Shown here piece after piece: positions 8,287 through 17,439 of a stretch of 54,970 nucleotides of DNA. Positions within the stretch are counted from its first letter, which is position 1; every line of letters begins with the position of its first letter. The position numbers were made by a program, and so were the translations under genes. The notes under the pieces are model-generated. The model ran no database searches. It had not been told where the DNA came from and saw only the letters and a program-made list of their open reading frames with translations. This stretch comes from JBAVVD01 sp049697115 (GTDB taxonomy: Bacteria; Acidobacteriota; Aminicenantia; Aminicenantales; UBA4085), in the NCBI GenBank assembly GCA_049697115.1, contig JBAVVD010000062.1, positions 1 to 54,970 of the forward strand, read 5' to 3'.

Positions 8287-8679
8287 ATGGTCAAACCGAA
8301 ATCGAAAGTTAAGAAAAAGAAAGCGAAGAAGGAAGTCGGATTTGGAGTTGCATATATTCAATCGACGTTTAACAACACCATCATTACCATAGCCGACCAT
8401 CAGGGAAACACAGTCTGCTGGGCGAGCTCCGGGACAGTCGGATTTAAAGGAGCGCGCAAGGGAACACCTTTTGCGGCCCAGCTTGCGGCTAAGGAGATTG
8501 CCGCCAAAGCCAGGGACTACGGCGTTCGGTATATGGATGTCCGAATCAAGGGGCCGGGCGCCGGCCGTGAGTCTGCCCTCCGGGCTCTCCAGTCGGCCGG
8601 GATGGAGATCAAATCCATAAGGGATGTCACGCCGATTCCCCACAATGGATGCCGGGTGAGGAGGCGCCGGAGAGTTTAG
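8287..8679 (+). CDS. rpsK: 30S ribosomal protein S11
   Basis: A 130-residue S11 of the 30S platform. It contains GVAYIQSTFNNTIITIADH, GFKGARKGTPFAAQLAA and the C-terminal TPIPHNGCRVRRRRRV signature. The N-terminal lysine-rich stretch is normal for the family. Confidence 0.97.
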   Translation: MVKPKSKVKKKKAKKEVGFGVAYIQSTFNNTIITIADHQGNTVCWASSGTVGFKGARKGTPFAAQLAAKEIAAKARDYGVRYMDVRIKGPGAGRESALRALQSAGMEIKSIRDVTPIPHNGCRVRRRRRV

Positions 8680-8705
8680 TCAATGGAATAGACAAGGAGA
8701 TTAGG

Positions 8706-9332
8706 ATGTCAAGACATAGAGAACACGTTTGCCGCCTCTGTCGAGTCGAAAAAACAAAGCTTTTCCTAAAGGGAGATAAGTGTTTGACGGATAAATGTCC
8801 GGTCGAGCGCAGGGCTTACGCCCCTGGGGAGCATGGAAGGGCTCGAAGACGCATACTCGGCTACGGCCTTCAGTTGCGGGAGAAGCAAAAGCTGAAAAGA
8901 TATTATGGGATGTCCGAGAGACAGTTCCGCCTCTTTTTTGAAAGGGCGGAAAAACGGAAAGGGGTCACCGGTGAGACGCTTCTGATCATGCTTGAACGGA
9001 GGCTCGATAATGTGGTGTTTATTTCTGGATTCTCTTTTTCCCGCACCCATGCCCGGCAGTTGATCAATCATGGACATTTTTACGTCAATGAAGGGAAAGT
9101 CAACGTTCCTTCTTTCCTGGTGAAGGAGGGAGACGTGATCCGTTTCAGCGATAAGTCCGCCCGGAGCAGCGAGACAAAAGCGCGCGTCGAAGCGCATAAA
9201 AACAAATCTGTTCCGGGCTGGCTGGAAGTGGATTGGGACAATATGAAGGCAAAAGTGCTCGCTCTGCCCACGCGCCAGGATGTCACTCTGCCGATCGAAG
9301 AGCACATGATTGTTGAGCTTTATTCCAAGTAA
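8706..9332 (+). CDS. rpsD: 30S ribosomal protein S4, zinc-binding form
   Basis: S4 starts 30S assembly on the 5' domain of 16S rRNA and in some bacteria represses the alpha operon. The 208-residue product has C9, C12, C26 and C31 spaced for zinc, and an S4 RNA-binding domain with RLDNVVFISGFSFSRTHARQ and NHGHFYVNEGKVN. The open frame extends to 8649 inside rpsK; ATG 8706 follows AGGAGATTAGG and gives the family start MSRHREHVCRLC. Confidence 0.96.
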   Translation: MSRHREHVCRLCRVEKTKLFLKGDKCLTDKCPVERRAYAPGEHGRARRRILGYGLQLREKQKLKRYYGMSERQFRLFFERAEKRKGVTGETLLIMLERRLDNVVFISGFSFSRTHARQLINHGHFYVNEGKVNVPSFLVKEGDVIRFSDKSARSSETKARVEAHKNKSVPGWLEVDWDNMKAKVLALPTRQDVTLPIEEHMIVELYSK

Positions 9333-9373
9333 AGTGCATGGAAGGAATTGAGATATCCTCAAAAGGAGGAGCA

Positions 9374-10402
9374 ATGAATGAGACCGGTTTTCAGAGGCCA
9401 AAATTTCTCGAATGTGATTATGAGACTTTAACCAACATCTATGGTCGTTTTCAGGCCATGCCCTTTGAGCGTGGATTCGGAGTGACTATCGGAAATGCTT
9501 TAAGGAGAATTCTCCTTTCCTCCATTAAAGGAGCGGCGATTACAGCGGTCCGTATTCAAGGCGTGCTTCATGAGTTCTCCACTCTCCCGGGAGTGGTCGA
9601 AGATGTGACGGATATTCTACTGAACCTGAAGAGCATTCCCCTGAAGCTCAACGGCGATCAACCCAAGACCATGACCCTTAAGAAAGAAGGACCCGCAACT
9701 GCCAAAGCCTCTGACATTATCCATGACTCCGACATCGAAATTCTGGAGAAGGAGATTCATATAGCTTCTCTAGATAAAGATGGAAAACTGGACATAGAAA
9801 TGATCGTCAGGAATAACAGAGGGTATATCCCGGCGGACCAGAATTTTGATGAGACACTCAGCGTGGACTTCATCCCCCTGGATTCTTCCCATTCTCCGAT
9901 CAAGAAGGTCAATTATAGAGTCGAACCCGCTCGCGTGGGGAAACGCATTGACTATGAGTCCCTTACCCTGGAAGTCTGGACCTCCGGTGCCGTTAAACCC
10001 ATCGATGCTCTGGCCCAGGCCGCTAAAATCATGAGGGACCACATGGTCATCTTCATGAATGTCGTGGATGAACCGATCGAGAAAGAGCAGATCGTAGCCA
10101 AGCGGGAAATTCCCTACATGACCCAGATCGATATTCTGTCCAAGCCCATCGAGCACCTGGAGCTTTCTGTTCGGTCAAACAATTGCCTCCGTTCGGCGGG
10201 CATCGAGAAGATCTATGAGCTGGTCCAGAAGACAGAGGAAGAACTACTCAAGACAAAGAATTTCGGGCGCAAATCCCTAAGCGAAATCAAGGAGACGCTG
10301 GGCAATCTTGGCTTGGGCCTGAATTTGGACCTTCAATCCAAGTTGGTAGAGAAGATCAAAGGCGATATGAAAGTCAATAAAGAGAAGGAGTACGATGGAT
10401 GA
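9374..10402 (+). CDS. rpoA: DNA-directed RNA polymerase alpha subunit
   Basis: The 342-residue alpha subunit, which forms the dimer that nucleates RNA polymerase. The N-terminal domain has ERGFGVTIGNALRRILLSS and GVLHEFSTLPGVVEDV; the C-terminal domain (about 250-320), which binds UP elements and activators, has LELSVRSNNCLRSAGI and GRKSLSEIKETL. ATG 9374 has a near-perfect AAAAGGAGGAG just upstream, so the longer frame from 9338 is not used. It ends in an ATGA overlap with rplQ. Confidence 0.97.
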   Translation: MNETGFQRPKFLECDYETLTNIYGRFQAMPFERGFGVTIGNALRRILLSSIKGAAITAVRIQGVLHEFSTLPGVVEDVTDILLNLKSIPLKLNGDQPKTMTLKKEGPATAKASDIIHDSDIEILEKEIHIASLDKDGKLDIEMIVRNNRGYIPADQNFDETLSVDFIPLDSSHSPIKKVNYRVEPARVGKRIDYESLTLEVWTSGAVKPIDALAQAAKIMRDHMVIFMNVVDEPIEKEQIVAKREIPYMTQIDILSKPIEHLELSVRSNNCLRSAGIEKIYELVQKTEEELLKTKNFGRKSLSEIKETLGNLGLGLNLDLQSKLVEKIKGDMKVNKEKEYDG

Positions 10403-10809
10403 GGCATTTGGTCAAGGGTAGAAAACTCAGTAGGACGTCCTCTCACCGAAAAGCCTTGCTCCGCAACCTGGTCACATCTTTCTTAGAGAAGGAAAGGATC
10501 AAGACAACTCTGGCCAAGGCCAAAGAGGCCAAACCGCTGGCGGAGAAAATGGTCACTCTGGCCAAGAAAAATTCTCTCCATACCCGGCGCCAGGCCCTGA
10601 AATTCCTCACTAAGGAATCCGCCGTCACGAAGCTTTTTGACAAGATCGGTCCGCGGTTTTCGGAAAGGCCGGGAGGTTATACCCGCATTGTGAAGGTGGG
10701 CCCCCGCGCCGGCGACGGAGCCCAGATGGCCATGCTCGAACTCATCGGTTCCGAGTACAAGAAGAAAGAGAAGAAGAAGAAAAAAGCGAAAGAGATAAAG
10801 AAGGCTTGA
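10399..10809 (+). CDS. rplQ: 50S ribosomal protein L17
   Basis: A 136-residue L17 at the tunnel exit side of 50S. It begins MRHLVKGRKLSRTSSHRKAL and contains RPGGYTRIVKVGPRAGDGAQ. The C-terminus is an extra lysine-rich tail (about residues 115-136) beyond the usual ~115-residue core. It is the last gene of the ribosomal operon here; no clear intrinsic terminator follows. Confidence 0.96.
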   Translation: MRHLVKGRKLSRTSSHRKALLRNLVTSFLEKERIKTTLAKAKEAKPLAEKMVTLAKKNSLHTRRQALKFLTKESAVTKLFDKIGPRFSERPGGYTRIVKVGPRAGDGAQMAMLELIGSEYKKKEKKKKKAKEIKKA

Positions 10810-10847
10810 TAGGCTGTTTCCTGCAACAGGAATGCCGGCAAGTCCCA

Positions 10848-11351
10848 ATGGAAAGAGGATATCCAGTCTTGCCGCGCATGTTCTTTCTCATTGTATTAAT
10901 GGGGGTCGTCTCCTTTCCTGGGTGTATCCGTTTGAGAAGCGTGGGCATCCCGTATCAACCTCCACTGATTCTCGAAGAATGTCTTTTCTTCGGTGGTGTT
11001 GAACTTAAAGACGACTGGGCTCAGCCGGTTCAGCCAAAAAAGGTTTTTGTTAAGGGACAGGATCAGAGGATTTGTTCATTTCTGAGATTTCGAGAAGTCA
11101 GCGGGGAGCATGCCCTAGTCTGGAAATGGTATGACCCTTCAGGGAAGATTTACCGGACGACCGATCCGACAAATGTCGGCAAGGAAGGTCAGTTTTATAA
11201 AAAGTACATCGCCTGGGATAACATCCTTCTTTTTGAAGAGAAAGAAGCCGGAAAATGGAAGGTCACGGTTTTTTTAGACGGCCAGTTACTGGCGGCGGAG
11301 GAATTCGAAATCCGGTCAGAATCCTTCCCAAAATCAATTCTTCAGGATTGA
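10848..11351 (+). CDS. Putative lipoprotein of unknown function
   Basis: A 167-residue protein with a lipoprotein-type signal: a hydrophobic stretch (MFFLIVLMGVVSFPGC) ending in a lipobox-like SFPGC, so the mature form would start at that Cys. The rest has alternating beta-type segments, for example WKWYDPSGKIYRTTD and GKWKVTVFLDGQLLAAEEF, which suggests a beta-sandwich exposed in the periplasm. I do not recognise the family. The frame is open from 10806, overlapping the rplQ stop; ATG 10848 is preferred because it puts the signal near the start. It could be co-transcribed with rplQ. Confidence 0.7.
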   Translation: MERGYPVLPRMFFLIVLMGVVSFPGCIRLRSVGIPYQPPLILEECLFFGGVELKDDWAQPVQPKKVFVKGQDQRICSFLRFREVSGEHALVWKWYDPSGKIYRTTDPTNVGKEGQFYKKYIAWDNILLFEEKEAGKWKVTVFLDGQLLAAEEFEIRSESFPKSILQD

Positions 11352-11364
11352 TGAATAATCCAGG

Positions 11365-12846
11365 TCAGTCGAAATTGGAGTTCGCAGCGGCGCCCCGGCC
11401 GGGTATTTTCAACCTTTGGCCGGGTCTGATCAGATAGGTGCGGCGCAGCCCGTTCAGACGGGCAATCGCCTGGACGGATGTCCTGTACCGGCGGGCAATG
11501 GCTGAGAGCGTTTCGCCTTTGCGGACGATATGCCAGGTGTAAGTGGCTTCGGGGGGAATCCACTGGCTGAGAGTGTTGATGTCCTCAAGGGCTTTTTCTC
11601 CATAGCCCACGGGAATCTTAAGGAGATACTCGTGGTTAGGAGTGGATTCATAGCGAAGCTCGGGATTTAGATAAGCCAGTTCCGAGCTTTCCAGTCCCAG
11701 CGCTTCTGAGAGAGAGGAAAGTTTGATCGGACGATGAATGGTGATGGTCTCGAATTTGAGCGTCGCATATGGAGGGGGAAGATTGAAGCCGTATTTTTCC
11801 AGATTGTTGATGATCCGCAAGGCGGCGATAAAACGGGGAACGAAACGGGCCGTCTCATAGGGAAGCCTTTCCCAGAGATCCCAGAAATTATCAAGGTAAT
11901 TGATATGCTGGGTGCGAATCACATTCTGCACGCGAATCTCGCCGCAGTTGTAGGCGGCCAACGCCGTTGTCCAATCGCCAAAAAAGGAATGAAGCTCACG
12001 CAAATATTTAATGGCCGCCTGAGTGGATTTCAGGGGATCCATCCGCTCATCAATCAGGCGGTCTCGGGACAGGCCGTAGCGGTAGCCTGTGGAGGCGATG
12101 AATTGCCACAGGCCCAGTGCCCTGGCTTTAGAGAGGGCTTTGACCTTGAATCCGCTTTCAATCAGAGGGAGCCAGCCAATCTCTTCCGGCAGTCCACTCT
12201 TTCTGAGCTCCTCGGTGATCATTTCCATGTAAAGGCCTGAGCGCATATAGGCTTCTTCAAAAGTTTTTCGTTCGACGCCCTGAAAACGTGTGATTTCCTG
12301 GAGCACCCATTTGTTTTCCACGAGGGGAATTGTTCCACGATTGTTGCTGATGGGCGGAAGACGGGACGCATAGATTTCTTGAATCCTCTGGGCAATCAAT
12401 AGCCGTAAATCATTCTTTTCCTGGAAAAGAGGGGAATCTTGGGAAATTTCCACTTTCAGAATCAGGCTGTAAGCCGAGTCCAGTGCACCCAATGCCGCAT
12501 CAAAATCGCCCCTTTCCTTGGCCTGTTTGGCTTCCTGGTAGGCATTCAAGGCCTCTTCGAACAGGCTCGTGGCATCGTCTTTCTCCAGAGATGAAATTTT
12601 ATCCTGAGGCGAAGCCTCTGCGGCGATGGATTTTTTTTCTTCGTCGGGAATGATTGTTTTAAGGGGAGAGGACTGTGGTTTGACTTCAATCACCTGCGGA
12701 TTATTTCGGGCCGCAGGAGCCGGGGGAGACTGGCTGGCGGGAGGGACCGGGGATTTCCTGGCCGGCTTTGGATGGGAGGAACAGTTCCAGAGAAAAAAAG
12801 AGAGACTTATCAACGCGAGCGACAAAAGGAATTTTTTAAAATTCAT
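11365..12846 (-). CDS. Membrane-bound lytic murein transglycosylase (MltD-like) with SLT and LysM domains
   Basis: Cleaves the glycan strand of peptidoglycan with 1,6-anhydro product formation. The protein (493 residues) begins with a lipoprotein signal (LALISLSFFLWNCSS), then a proline/alanine-rich linker, an SLT catalytic domain (about 190-310) with the catalytic Glu in PLIESGF and the GLWQFIASTGYRYGL and AAYNCGE motifs, and one LysM peptidoglycan-binding repeat near the C-terminus (about 437-481). The frame is open upstream to 13077, but ATG 12846 puts the signal peptide first. It lies 40 bases after galE on the same strand and is probably in that operon. Confidence 0.9.
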   Translation of the reverse strand: MNFKKFLLSLALISLSFFLWNCSSHPKPARKSPVPPASQSPPAPAARNNPQVIEVKPQSSPLKTIIPDEEKKSIAAEASPQDKISSLEKDDATSLFEEALNAYQEAKQAKERGDFDAALGALDSAYSLILKVEISQDSPLFQEKNDLRLLIAQRIQEIYASRLPPISNNRGTIPLVENKWVLQEITRFQGVERKTFEEAYMRSGLYMEMITEELRKSGLPEEIGWLPLIESGFKVKALSKARALGLWQFIASTGYRYGLSRDRLIDERMDPLKSTQAAIKYLRELHSFFGDWTTALAAYNCGEIRVQNVIRTQHINYLDNFWDLWERLPYETARFVPRFIAALRIINNLEKYGFNLPPPYATLKFETITIHRPIKLSSLSEALGLESSELAYLNPELRYESTPNHEYLLKIPVGYGEKALEDINTLSQWIPPEATYTWHIVRKGETLSAIARRYRTSVQAIARLNGLRRTYLIRPGQRLKIPGRGAAANSNFD

Positions 12847-12886
12847 TATGACAAGGAAACATTTATACCATTTGAAGGAATATGAG

Positions 12887-13861
12887 TCAAATTCCTTTTT
12901 TATGCCAGTCCCAGGCCGTTTGGATGATTGTTTGAATGTCAGAAAAGTTGAGCTGCCAACCGAGGAGGCGTTCGGCTTTTTCTTTGGAAGCCAGGAGGAC
13001 AGGGACATCTCCGTGTCTCCGTGGCCGTTCTTTATAGGCAATCTTTTTACCTGTGATTTCTTCGACTTTTTGGACAATCTCCAGGACGGAATAGCCCTGG
13101 TTTGTGCCCAGGTTGATGAACTCGCTCGTTGAGGTCTCCAGAAGCGTTTTCAAGGCCAGCACATGGGCTGTGGCTAGATCCGTCACATGGATATAATCCC
13201 TGACGGCCGTCCCATCGGGAGTGGGAAAATCCGTTCCGTAAATTTCAAAATTTTTTTTCTTCCCAAGCAGATAGAGAAGAATGTTGGGAATGAGATGGGT
13301 TTCCGGGTTATGTGTTTCCCCCATTTGTCCTTCCGGATCCGCTCCAGAAGCGTTGAAGTAGCGGAGGGAAATGAATTTCAAGCCGTAGGCGCGGTCGTAC
13401 TCCTCAAGAATTTTCTCGACAAAATATTTTGTCTGGCCGTAAGGATTGCAGGGGACAAGGGGATGGGTTTCCGGTATGGGAATATGCTGAGGGATTCCAT
13501 AGACGGCTGCGCTGGAGGAAAAGATGAAATACCGAACCCCGGCTTCGACCATGGCATCCAGAAGATAAAGGCTTGTGATCAGGTTTTGGTTGTAATACTT
13601 GCGGGGCTGGATATAAGATTCGCCGACCTGGATGAGGGAAGCGAAATGAAAGACGGCCTCGATCTTGTGGGCCTTGAACATTCCCTGGAGCCGGATTTTG
13701 TCCATAAGGTCGCCGACAACAAGCTTCCCGCCGCGGAGGAATTCTTTTTTTCCCGTCGAAAGATTGTCATAGACAATGACTTCATACTTTTTTTGAAGGA
13801 GTTCTTTTACTGTATGAGATCCGATATAACCGGCTCCGCCAGCGACAAGGATTTTTTTCAT
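12887..13861 (-). CDS. galE: UDP-glucose 4-epimerase
   Basis: Interconverts UDP-glucose and UDP-galactose with bound NAD; supplies sugar nucleotides for surface polysaccharide or lipopolysaccharide. The Rossmann motif GGAGYIGSH is at residues 8-16, the catalytic Ser/Tyr/Lys are in SSSAAVYG and NPYGQTKYFVEK, and RYFNASGADPEG is conserved. At 324 residues it is full length. Its ATG overlaps the stop of the upstream nucleotidyltransferase by four bases. Confidence 0.94.
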   Translation of the reverse strand: MKKILVAGGAGYIGSHTVKELLQKKYEVIVYDNLSTGKKEFLRGGKLVVGDLMDKIRLQGMFKAHKIEAVFHFASLIQVGESYIQPRKYYNQNLITSLYLLDAMVEAGVRYFIFSSSAAVYGIPQHIPIPETHPLVPCNPYGQTKYFVEKILEEYDRAYGLKFISLRYFNASGADPEGQMGETHNPETHLIPNILLYLLGKKKNFEIYGTDFPTPDGTAVRDYIHVTDLATAHVLALKTLLETSTSEFINLGTNQGYSVLEIVQKVEEITGKKIAYKERPRRHGDVPVLLASKEKAERLLGWQLNFSDIQTIIQTAWDWHKKGI

Positions 13862-15300
13862 GCGTTCTTCTGGATGATCTTTTTAGCGATCTGGAGGCCC
13901 TGAGCTTTTGTTTCAAATACGTTGTCCAGTTGGAGATGATAGAGATGTTTCAAGATTTTTCCCATCTCCGGGCCTGGCGTCACTCCTTTTTTGAGCAAAT
14001 CCCGTCCCATAATCATGGGCTTAATGGTATCCCGGTTGATTTTGTACTCCTCGAATTTTTTCAGGAGCCATTTCGCCTCTCTGTCCAATCCGGTCAGCAG
14101 CTTCTTTTTTCTGCCACCGCGGTCAGCGGCATCCAGGTAAATCAGAAGCTCAATTTCTCCGTTAACGTCTGCTGCCAGGCGATTGAAGGCTTTCCGTGTA
14201 ATGGCGTGCCTATTCTGCCAGAGTTCTGAGGCGCGGTGGTGGGTTTTGATCAGGAGCAGGACAATTTTCCTGAGATTGTATCCATTCCAGGAAAATATTT
14301 TAAAACGGTTAAACATCCGTCTGGTCATTTTTTCGCTTCGGTTGTCATGTCCGGCGCTGGTGATCACCATTCTTCCCTTTTTGAACTCCCATTGGGTCGT
14401 GTCTGATTTGCCGACATCATGGTAGAGGGCAGCCAACAGGAGAGCCAGTTTTTTAGCCGGCTCAAGCCGGGCGAAATCGGCAAGCCGCTTGGCCTGGTCC
14501 ACGGTGAGTTTGGTGTGATGCCAGACCGTGTGGTGACCAAAGATGTCCTTTTCCGGATGAAAGAGGGAATCCTGGATAACAAGCGTCAGGTTGTAGAGTT
14601 CGGGAAAAAGCTGGCGAAGGGCGCCGAGGCGGAACAATTCTTCAAGCCCTGAGGAGGGAAGTGGGGAATGCATCAGGATTTTAAAGAGCTCTTCGTTCAC
14701 CCTCTCCACGCTCAGGCCGGACAGGTCTATTCCCCTGGAGATTTCATAAATCGCCGGATCCACTGTGAAGTTGAGCCGCGCGGCGAAGCGGGCCGCGCGG
14801 AGGACGCGGAGCGGGTCTTCGGGGAAAGCCTGGGAGTTGGTAACCCTGATCATCCTGGCCTTGATATCTTTAGCTCCAAGGAAAGGATCGATGAGGGTAT
14901 TGTCGGCAAGCCGGAGGGCTATGCTGTTGCACCGGAAATCGCGGCGTTCCAAGTCTTTTTCGATGGGAAGATTGGGTTCGGCCGAGACACGAATGTCTTT
15001 GTGCCCTCTTATTTTCTCTCCGACCGGCGCATCTTTGCGCGGAAGAGCGATATCATAGGCTCTCCCTTTGATTGTCAGCTTAATGATACCGAAGCTTTTT
15101 CCCACCAAATCCACCCGACCGAAGGGCTTGATTTTTTTAATGATATCCTCGAGGAGGTGCCGAGTGATGAGAATATCGACTTCTTCAGAGGGAGTTCCCA
15201 TAATGAGGTCCCGCACAAATCCGCCGACCGCATAGACGTCTTCTCCAAAGAGACGGACAAAAAACGCCTTGTCTTTGAAGTCAGCCGCCATGATTCTCAT
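13858..15300 (-). CDS. tRNA nucleotidyltransferase / poly(A) polymerase family protein with HD domain
   Basis: A 480-residue class II nucleotidyltransferase, either a CCA-adding enzyme or a poly(A) polymerase. The N-terminal domain has AVGGFVRDLIMG and the metal-binding carboxylates, here ExD (EVD) where DxD is usual, followed by RRDFRCNSIALRL and DPFLGAKDI, and the FPEDPLRVLRAARFAARL motif. The C-terminal part (about 250-400) has HD phosphohydrolase features: YHDVGKSD and KTHHRASELW. CCA-addition is the more likely job, but sequence alone cannot separate it from poly(A) or A-adding activity. It is the first gene of the operon with galE and the transglycosylase. Confidence 0.85.
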   Translation of the reverse strand: MRIMAADFKDKAFFVRLFGEDVYAVGGFVRDLIMGTPSEEVDILITRHLLEDIIKKIKPFGRVDLVGKSFGIIKLTIKGRAYDIALPRKDAPVGEKIRGHKDIRVSAEPNLPIEKDLERRDFRCNSIALRLADNTLIDPFLGAKDIKARMIRVTNSQAFPEDPLRVLRAARFAARLNFTVDPAIYEISRGIDLSGLSVERVNEELFKILMHSPLPSSGLEELFRLGALRQLFPELYNLTLVIQDSLFHPEKDIFGHHTVWHHTKLTVDQAKRLADFARLEPAKKLALLLAALYHDVGKSDTTQWEFKKGRMVITSAGHDNRSEKMTRRMFNRFKIFSWNGYNLRKIVLLLIKTHHRASELWQNRHAITRKAFNRLAADVNGEIELLIYLDAADRGGRKKKLLTGLDREAKWLLKKFEEYKINRDTIKPMIMGRDLLKKGVTPGPEMGKILKHLYHLQLDNVFETKAQGLQIAKKIIQKNA

Positions 15301-15594
15301 TTTTCTTGTGATTCACCGGAATCGTAAAATATTTTTTGGCCCTGATTTTGATTCTCGGAACATAATTATAAAAGCAGCCGTCTGGAAGTTCAAACTAAAT
15401 TTTCGGCGCTCTTCCATTTTGCGGGAGGAGATAGAGGACCCATCCGGAGGGACATTGCTTCCCCCTGGATTTTTCACGCCGTTCCCTCACCGATCAATAC
15501 TCTCCCAAAATTGCTTGAAATTAAAGAGGGGGGCTGGGTACTCTTTGAAGGCTTGTCCTGAAAGGGTCAATAGTGTAGACTTTAAGCGCGAGGA
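15301..15594. other. Intergenic region between divergent genes
   Basis: It holds the leftward promoter (15365-15393), a weak rightward promoter candidate (TTGTCC at 15553, 17 bases, TAGACT at 15576), and a 32-base stretch (15455-15486) that matches 25 of 32 bases with 49559-49590. No coding signal was seen. Confidence 0.5.
15365..15393 (-). promoter_or_regulatory. Sigma-70-type promoter of the nucleotidyltransferase-galE-transglycosylase operon
   Basis: On the minus strand a TTGAAC (-35, 15393-15388) is followed after 17 bases by a perfect TATAAT (-10, 15370-15365). The start point would be about 58 bases upstream of the first ATG at 15300. Confidence 0.55.
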
Positions 15595-16455
15595 ATGACC
15601 ATGGGGAAAAGATTGATTGCAGTGGAATTGGGAATGGCGATGGCGGTTATTTTCATTTCTGTCCCGGCGGCCGGACCTTCCACATTGGATATCGCCATTG
15701 CCCTGAAAGAGAAAAAAGTTGAGAGCCTGAGTCCGAAGGGATTGACGCTTCTGTTTTACTTCGAACTGGCAAATTCTTCTTCTTCACCCTGTTTTCTGGT
15801 GAAATATGATTATAGGGTTATGATTGAAGACCGGGAATATCTCAGTCTCCAGACGCCCTTGGCCGAGGCCATCCGGATTGAATCCCGGGAAAACACGTTG
15901 GTCGCGCTCCCTTTGAAAGTGACCTATGCCCTCCTCTTTCAAGTGTTGCCGGAATTGAAGGACAAAGACGTTCTGGAGTGTTTCCTTGGAGGAGGAATGA
16001 CTTTTCAGGATGAAAGGCGCAGGGAAAAGAGAGTTCCCATGGTCGTCACGGGAGAAATTCCCGTTTTCAAGGAACTGGGCATTAAAATCCAGCCCATTGA
16101 GACCAGGAGTCTGTCCATCGGGGGCGCTGAACTGAATTTCAAAGCGCTTTTCCAAAACCCGAACGCTTTTATCCTGACGCTCGAAAAGTTGAGTTACAGA
16201 CTGGAGCTGGCCGGGAAGACGGTGGCCGAGGGAGAAGCGGATGGAGAAATGAGACTGAATGGTCATGGAGAGGAAATGTTTTCTCTTCCCCTGCTTCTGG
16301 ATTTTTTTGAAATCGGCAAGGATGTGTACCAGCATTTTGAAAGTGCGCAGGTTTTCGCCCAATTTTCCGGCCGTCTCGATGTGATAACAATCTGGGGGAA
16401 ATTCCAGATTCCTTTTCAAAAAAGCGAGGAAATTGCGGTCCTCCGAGCCTCCTGA
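15595..16455 (+). CDS. LEA14-like (WHy domain) two-repeat exported protein
   Basis: A 286-residue protein with an N-terminal signal-like hydrophobic segment (about 10-25). The rest seems to be two copies of a water-stress/hypersensitivity (WHy, LEA type 2) fold: each has a strand pattern of YRVMIEDREYL or YRLELAGKTVAEG followed by a second block ending LPLKVTYALLFQ or LPLLLDFFEIG. Such proteins occur in the periplasm or as lipoproteins in many anaerobes and their function is unclear. A GCGAGGA precedes the start; ATG 15601 is an equally good start. The next gene begins 15 bases later. Confidence 0.7.
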   Translation: MTMGKRLIAVELGMAMAVIFISVPAAGPSTLDIAIALKEKKVESLSPKGLTLLFYFELANSSSSPCFLVKYDYRVMIEDREYLSLQTPLAEAIRIESRENTLVALPLKVTYALLFQVLPELKDKDVLECFLGGGMTFQDERRREKRVPMVVTGEIPVFKELGIKIQPIETRSLSIGGAELNFKALFQNPNAFILTLEKLSYRLELAGKTVAEGEADGEMRLNGHGEEMFSLPLLLDFFEIGKDVYQHFESAQVFAQFSGRLDVITIWGKFQIPFQKSEEIAVLRAS

Positions 16456-16470
16456 TCCAAAATTCTTTCC

Positions 16471-17304
16471 ATGATTACCGTTATCATTCCGACCTTTAAC
16501 CGGGCCTACTTTCTCGGGGAAGCGATTCAATCCGTGCTGGATCAGGATTATTTCAGAGAAAAAAAACACCGGGATTCCTTCGAACTTTTAGTCATTGATG
16601 ACGGGTCGGAGGACGGGACAGAAGAGCTTGTGGCCGCTTTAAAGGCCGACGTGAGCTACCATTATCAAGACCATAAGGGTGTCAGTGCCGCCAGAAATCT
16701 GGGGATCCGCCTGGCCAGGGGAGAATTTATTGCTTTTTTAGATTCAGATGACCTCTGGAAAAAAGAGAAGTTGCGGACTCAGATGGCTTTTATGCACGCC
16801 TTTCCATGGGCGAGAGTCTGTTGCACAGAAGAGATCTGGATCAGAAGAGGGAAATACCATAATCCGGGGAAAAAACATCGGAAACACTCCGGATGGATAT
16901 TTGATAAGGTCCTTCCTCTTTGTCTGTTGAGCCTCTCTTCTTCCCTGTTCCGGAAAGAGATTTTCGATGAGATTGGAGTTTTTGATGAAGACCTGCCGGT
17001 CTGCGAGGATTATGATTTTTCTCTTCGTCTGGCTCATAAATATCCGATTTATTTTTTAGAAAAACGCCTGATCGTGAAGCGCGGCGGGCATCCGGACCAG
17101 CTGTCCCTGAAATACTGGGGAATGGACCGCTTCAGAATCAAGGCTCTGGAGAGGGCTCTTTCTTTGGATCTGACTCCGGAGCAGGAAAAAAGAGTGCGCT
17201 CGGAGATCGTCAAAAAAAGCCGCATCCTGGCCAATGGTTTTTTAAAGAGAAGGAGGAAGGAGGAGGCGGAGAGGTACTTTCATCTTATAGAGAAATATCA
17301 ATGA
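16471..17304 (+). CDS. Family 2 glycosyltransferase
   Basis: A 277-residue GT-A fold enzyme that transfers a sugar from a nucleotide-sugar donor. The start VIIPTFNRAYFLGEAIQSVL and VIDDGSEDGT are typical, the DxD metal site is FLDSDDLW near residue 91, and a later acidic block is VFDEDLPVCEDYDFSLRL. There is no transmembrane segment, so it is probably cytoplasmic or peripheral and works on cell-envelope glycans. The acceptor cannot be told from sequence. It follows the LEA-like gene closely and may be co-transcribed. Confidence 0.88.
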   Translation: MITVIIPTFNRAYFLGEAIQSVLDQDYFREKKHRDSFELLVIDDGSEDGTEELVAALKADVSYHYQDHKGVSAARNLGIRLARGEFIAFLDSDDLWKKEKLRTQMAFMHAFPWARVCCTEEIWIRRGKYHNPGKKHRKHSGWIFDKVLPLCLLSLSSSLFRKEIFDEIGVFDEDLPVCEDYDFSLRLAHKYPIYFLEKRLIVKRGGHPDQLSLKYWGMDRFRIKALERALSLDLTPEQEKRVRSEIVKKSRILANGFLKRRRKEEAERYFHLIEKYQ

Positions 17305-17439
17305 TGGGAAGGGCCCCCTTTTCATGGCCGTTGAGAATTCGGTCTCCCTGGATAGCGTTGGATATTTTTGAGAGAACAGAGGCGTGTCGCCGCCTGTTCG
17401 GTCAGTGATGGACAGCGGGAATGAAGCGGTCTTTGGCGA

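Noticed and set aside
17365..17400. GAACAG...CTGTTC hairpin between the glycosyltransferase and barrel genes as a terminator
   Set aside because: Arms are imperfect and no T-run follows on either strand.
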